Source: Planktotalea sp. (GTDB lineage Bacteria > Pseudomonadota > Alphaproteobacteria > Rhodobacterales > Rhodobacteraceae). From it: DNA of 64,000 bases. The notes under the pieces were generated by a model. The model saw nothing but the letters and a program-made list of their open reading frames with translations, was not told the origin of the DNA and ran no database searches. The translations under genes and the position numbers were made by a program. Location of the stretch: contig NZ_JABBAL010000015.1 in the NCBI RefSeq assembly GCF_018607995.1, forward strand, positions 197,078 to 261,077, in the 5' to 3' direction. This document shows positions 62,719 to 64,000 of the stretch, one piece after another. Positions within the stretch are counted from its first letter, which is position 1. Every line of letters starts with the position of its first letter.

Positions 62719-63720
62719 ATGATCGAAACACCATATCTTTTGTTTTTGGGCGACGCACCGGACCAGCTTGCAGCGAAAGTCGCGATCGGTATCAGAGACT
62801 GGCGTCCTGAAAACTCTGTTGGTCAGTTGAGCCTGCTGGGTTGTGGCGCGGACCTAGGTTTGACCGAAATGACTTTGGCAGATGCGAAAGTAGCAGGTGC
62901 CAAAACATTGGTGATCGGCGTGGCCAACCGGGGTGGAATTATCAGCCAAGCTTGGAAAGATGTACTGATTGAAGCGATTGAAATGGGCTACGATCTTGCC
63001 TCTGGCCTGCACAATCTTTTGCGTGATGAGGGCGATCTTGTCGCTGCGGCTCAGGTTGCTGGCACGACCTTGCATGATGTGCGTGTGCCAACAGTTGGTT
63101 ATCCAATCGCGAATGGTATCAAGCGCACGGGCAAGCGTTGTTTGGCTGTCGGCACAGATTGCTCTGCGGGCAAGATGTACACGGCTATGGCGATGGACAA
63201 GCTGATGAACGAGCGCGGTCTCAAGTCTACGTTCCGCGCAACGGGTCAAACGGGTATCTTGATTACTGGTCACGGCGTGCCGCTCGACGCGGTTGTCGCG
63301 GACTTCATGGCGGGCGCGGTCGAGTACCTTACGCCTGATAATGATGAGGATCACTGGGACATGATCGAAGGGCAGGGCAGCTTGTTCCACGTTTCTTACT
63401 CTGGTGTCACAATGGCGTTGGTCCACGGCGGTCAGCCCGATGCCTTGATCCTATGTCATGAACCTACCCGCAGGCACATGCGTGGCCTGCCGACGTTCAA
63501 GCCACCTTCTTTGGAGACGCTACGCGATACGGCGCTACCTTTGGCGCAAGTGGGCAATCCTGCGTGTAAAGTCGTCGGCATTTCGGTGAACACTCAGCAC
63601 ATGTCCGAGGACGAAGCCGTTGCTTATCTGAAGGAAACTGAAGAGCGTATGGGTCTGCCAACAGTTGATCCATATCGTCACGGTGCGGATCGTCTGGTTG
63701 ACGCTTTAGCTGATATCTGA
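62719..63720 (+). CDS. dgcN: DUF1611 / D-glutamate N-acetyltransferase DgcN-like
   Basis: A 333-residue DUF1611 protein. The N-terminal Rossmann-like part (PYLLFLGDAPDQLAAKVAIG) is followed by a P-loop-like domain with CLAVGTDCSAGKMYTAMAMD. VHGGQPDALILCHEPTRRHM and VVGISVNTQHMSEDEAVAYL lie near the C-terminus. DgcN with DgcA has been described in marine bacteria as a route from D-glutamate to L-glutamate, DgcN acetylating D-Glu and DgcA racemising the product. The dgcA-like gene starts 60 nt downstream. AAGGAG precedes ATG 62719. Confidence 0.85.
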   Translation: MIETPYLLFLGDAPDQLAAKVAIGIRDWRPENSVGQLSLLGCGADLGLTEMTLADAKVAGAKTLVIGVANRGGIISQAWKDVLIEAIEMGYDLASGLHNLLRDEGDLVAAAQVAGTTLHDVRVPTVGYPIANGIKRTGKRCLAVGTDCSAGKMYTAMAMDKLMNERGLKSTFRATGQTGILITGHGVPLDAVVADFMAGAVEYLTPDNDEDHWDMIEGQGSLFHVSYSGVTMALVHGGQPDALILCHEPTRRHMRGLPTFKPPSLETLRDTALPLAQVGNPACKVVGISVNTQHMSEDEAVAYLKETEERMGLPTVDPYRHGADRLVDALADI

Positions 63721-63780
63721 TGCCTTTCGCTTGCGCTGGATTGACTGGCGCAAGCACACACGACCCATAGGAAGCTCCCA

Positions 63781-64000
63781 ATGCAAATCGATGTCACGCA
63801 TGACGTGTTCAAACTCGCCCAAGCGTTCACTATCTCGCGTGGATCGCGCACAGAAGCGAAAGTTCTCACCGTTCGCCTGACCGATGGTCATGTGTCAGGC
63901 TGGGGCGAATGCGTACCCTATGCGCGTTACGCTGAGACGCTAGAAAGTGTTGAAGCGCAAATTCGCGCGCTTCCTGAAAATTTCAATCGCGAATCTTTAT
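63781..64000 (+). CDS. dgcA: Dipeptide epimerase / N-acetyl-D-glutamate racemase DgcA-like (3' end outside window)
   Basis: The first 73 codons of an enolase-superfamily epimerase. MQIDVTHDVFKLAQAFTISR then VLTVRLTDGHVSGWGECVPY is the N-terminal capping domain of L-Ala-D/L-Glu epimerases. The catalytic barrel is beyond the edge. Position just after DUF1611/dgcN suggests DgcA; a plain dipeptide epimerase for murein recycling is the alternative. Confidence 0.8.
   Translation, partial: MQIDVTHDVFKLAQAFTISRGSRTEAKVLTVRLTDGHVSGWGECVPYARYAETLESVEAQIRALPENFNRESL

Noticed and set aside
1-64000. Prophage, integrative element, toxin-antitoxin or defence island
   Set aside because: No integrase, phage structural gene, tRNA attachment site, restriction or toxin genes were recognised; the RAYT remnant is the only mobile-type gene.

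Overview
This window is a chromosomal segment of an alphaproteobacterium, most likely a marine Rhodobacteraceae (roseobacter group). The evidence is a GcrA cell-cycle regulator, an aerobic CobN with a CobW/CbtA/CbtB cobalt set, a monomeric NADP isocitrate dehydrogenase, an L-malyl-CoA/beta-methylmalyl-CoA lyase, an AzlCD pair, small roseobacter-type proteins (DUF465, DUF2007, DUF1636, the 'arginine transporter' misnomer family) and G+C that looks like the mid-50s percent by eye. No species can be fixed from sequence alone. Most of the window is dense housekeeping DNA with 4-bp ATGA/GTGA gene overlaps.

Layout. 1-6.3 kb: cobalt/B12 region (cobN partial, GNAT, cobW, DUF1636, cbtAB behind a cobalamin riboswitch). 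6.5-10 kb: smc. 10-11 kb: azlCD. 11.2-14.8 kb: molybdenum cofactor/formate dehydrogenase maturation operon fdhD-mobA-mobB-moeA plus a VOC protein. 14.8-18.2 kb: membrane coiled-coil protein, greA with a terminator in its leader, ETF-ubiquinone oxidoreductase. 18.2-19.0 kb: a decayed membrane-anchored LytTR regulator. 19.2-24.2 kb: TPR lipoprotein-like protein, ispE, polyprenyl diphosphate synthase, DUF2007, tRNA-type methyltransferase, DUF465. 24.3-30.2 kb: carB, aspS, gcrA. 30.3-34.5 kb: ABC-2 permease, EamA exporter, argD, argF. 34.5-35.4 kb: a multiply frameshifted lipoprotein. 35.4-43.4 kb: phosphate permease, NUDIX, hrpB, meaB, and a kinase/acyl-CoA dehydrogenase pair. 43.5-48.3 kb: rpmB, copper chaperone pair, GST, lepA, DsrE-like protein. 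48.4-51.2 kb: a frameshifted RAYT transposase and the arsenate pair gapdh-arsJ. 51.3-53.5 kb: monomeric icd. 53.6-58.3 kb: a five-gene acyl-CoA operon. 58.3-61.5 kb: zinc uptake (zur-znuC-znuB and divergent znuA). 61.5-64 kb: malyl-CoA-type lyase and dgcN-dgcA (D-glutamate utilisation).

How genes fit together. Metal homeostasis is prominent: cobalt import under B12 control, zinc import under Zur, copper chaperoning, and three separate His/Asp-rich metal-binding stretches (CobW, ZnuA, ZnuC). The most unusual arrangement is that zur-znuC-znuB runs with a 3-nt gap straight into hydratase - acyl-CoA dehydrogenase - CoA transferase - rhodanese - FAD oxidoreductase, so an uncharacterised C5-type acyl-CoA pathway may be co-transcribed with zinc uptake. 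Three genes (LytTR, lipoprotein, RAYT) carry frameshifts, mostly at short homopolymers, plus one clear nonsense codon. They are either decaying genes or partly assembly errors. A short intergenic element (GC hairpin followed by a CCCC-GAGGTATTT-ACCgAAGAA-like tail) recurs four times. No tRNA, rRNA, CRISPR array, prophage or defence island was seen.
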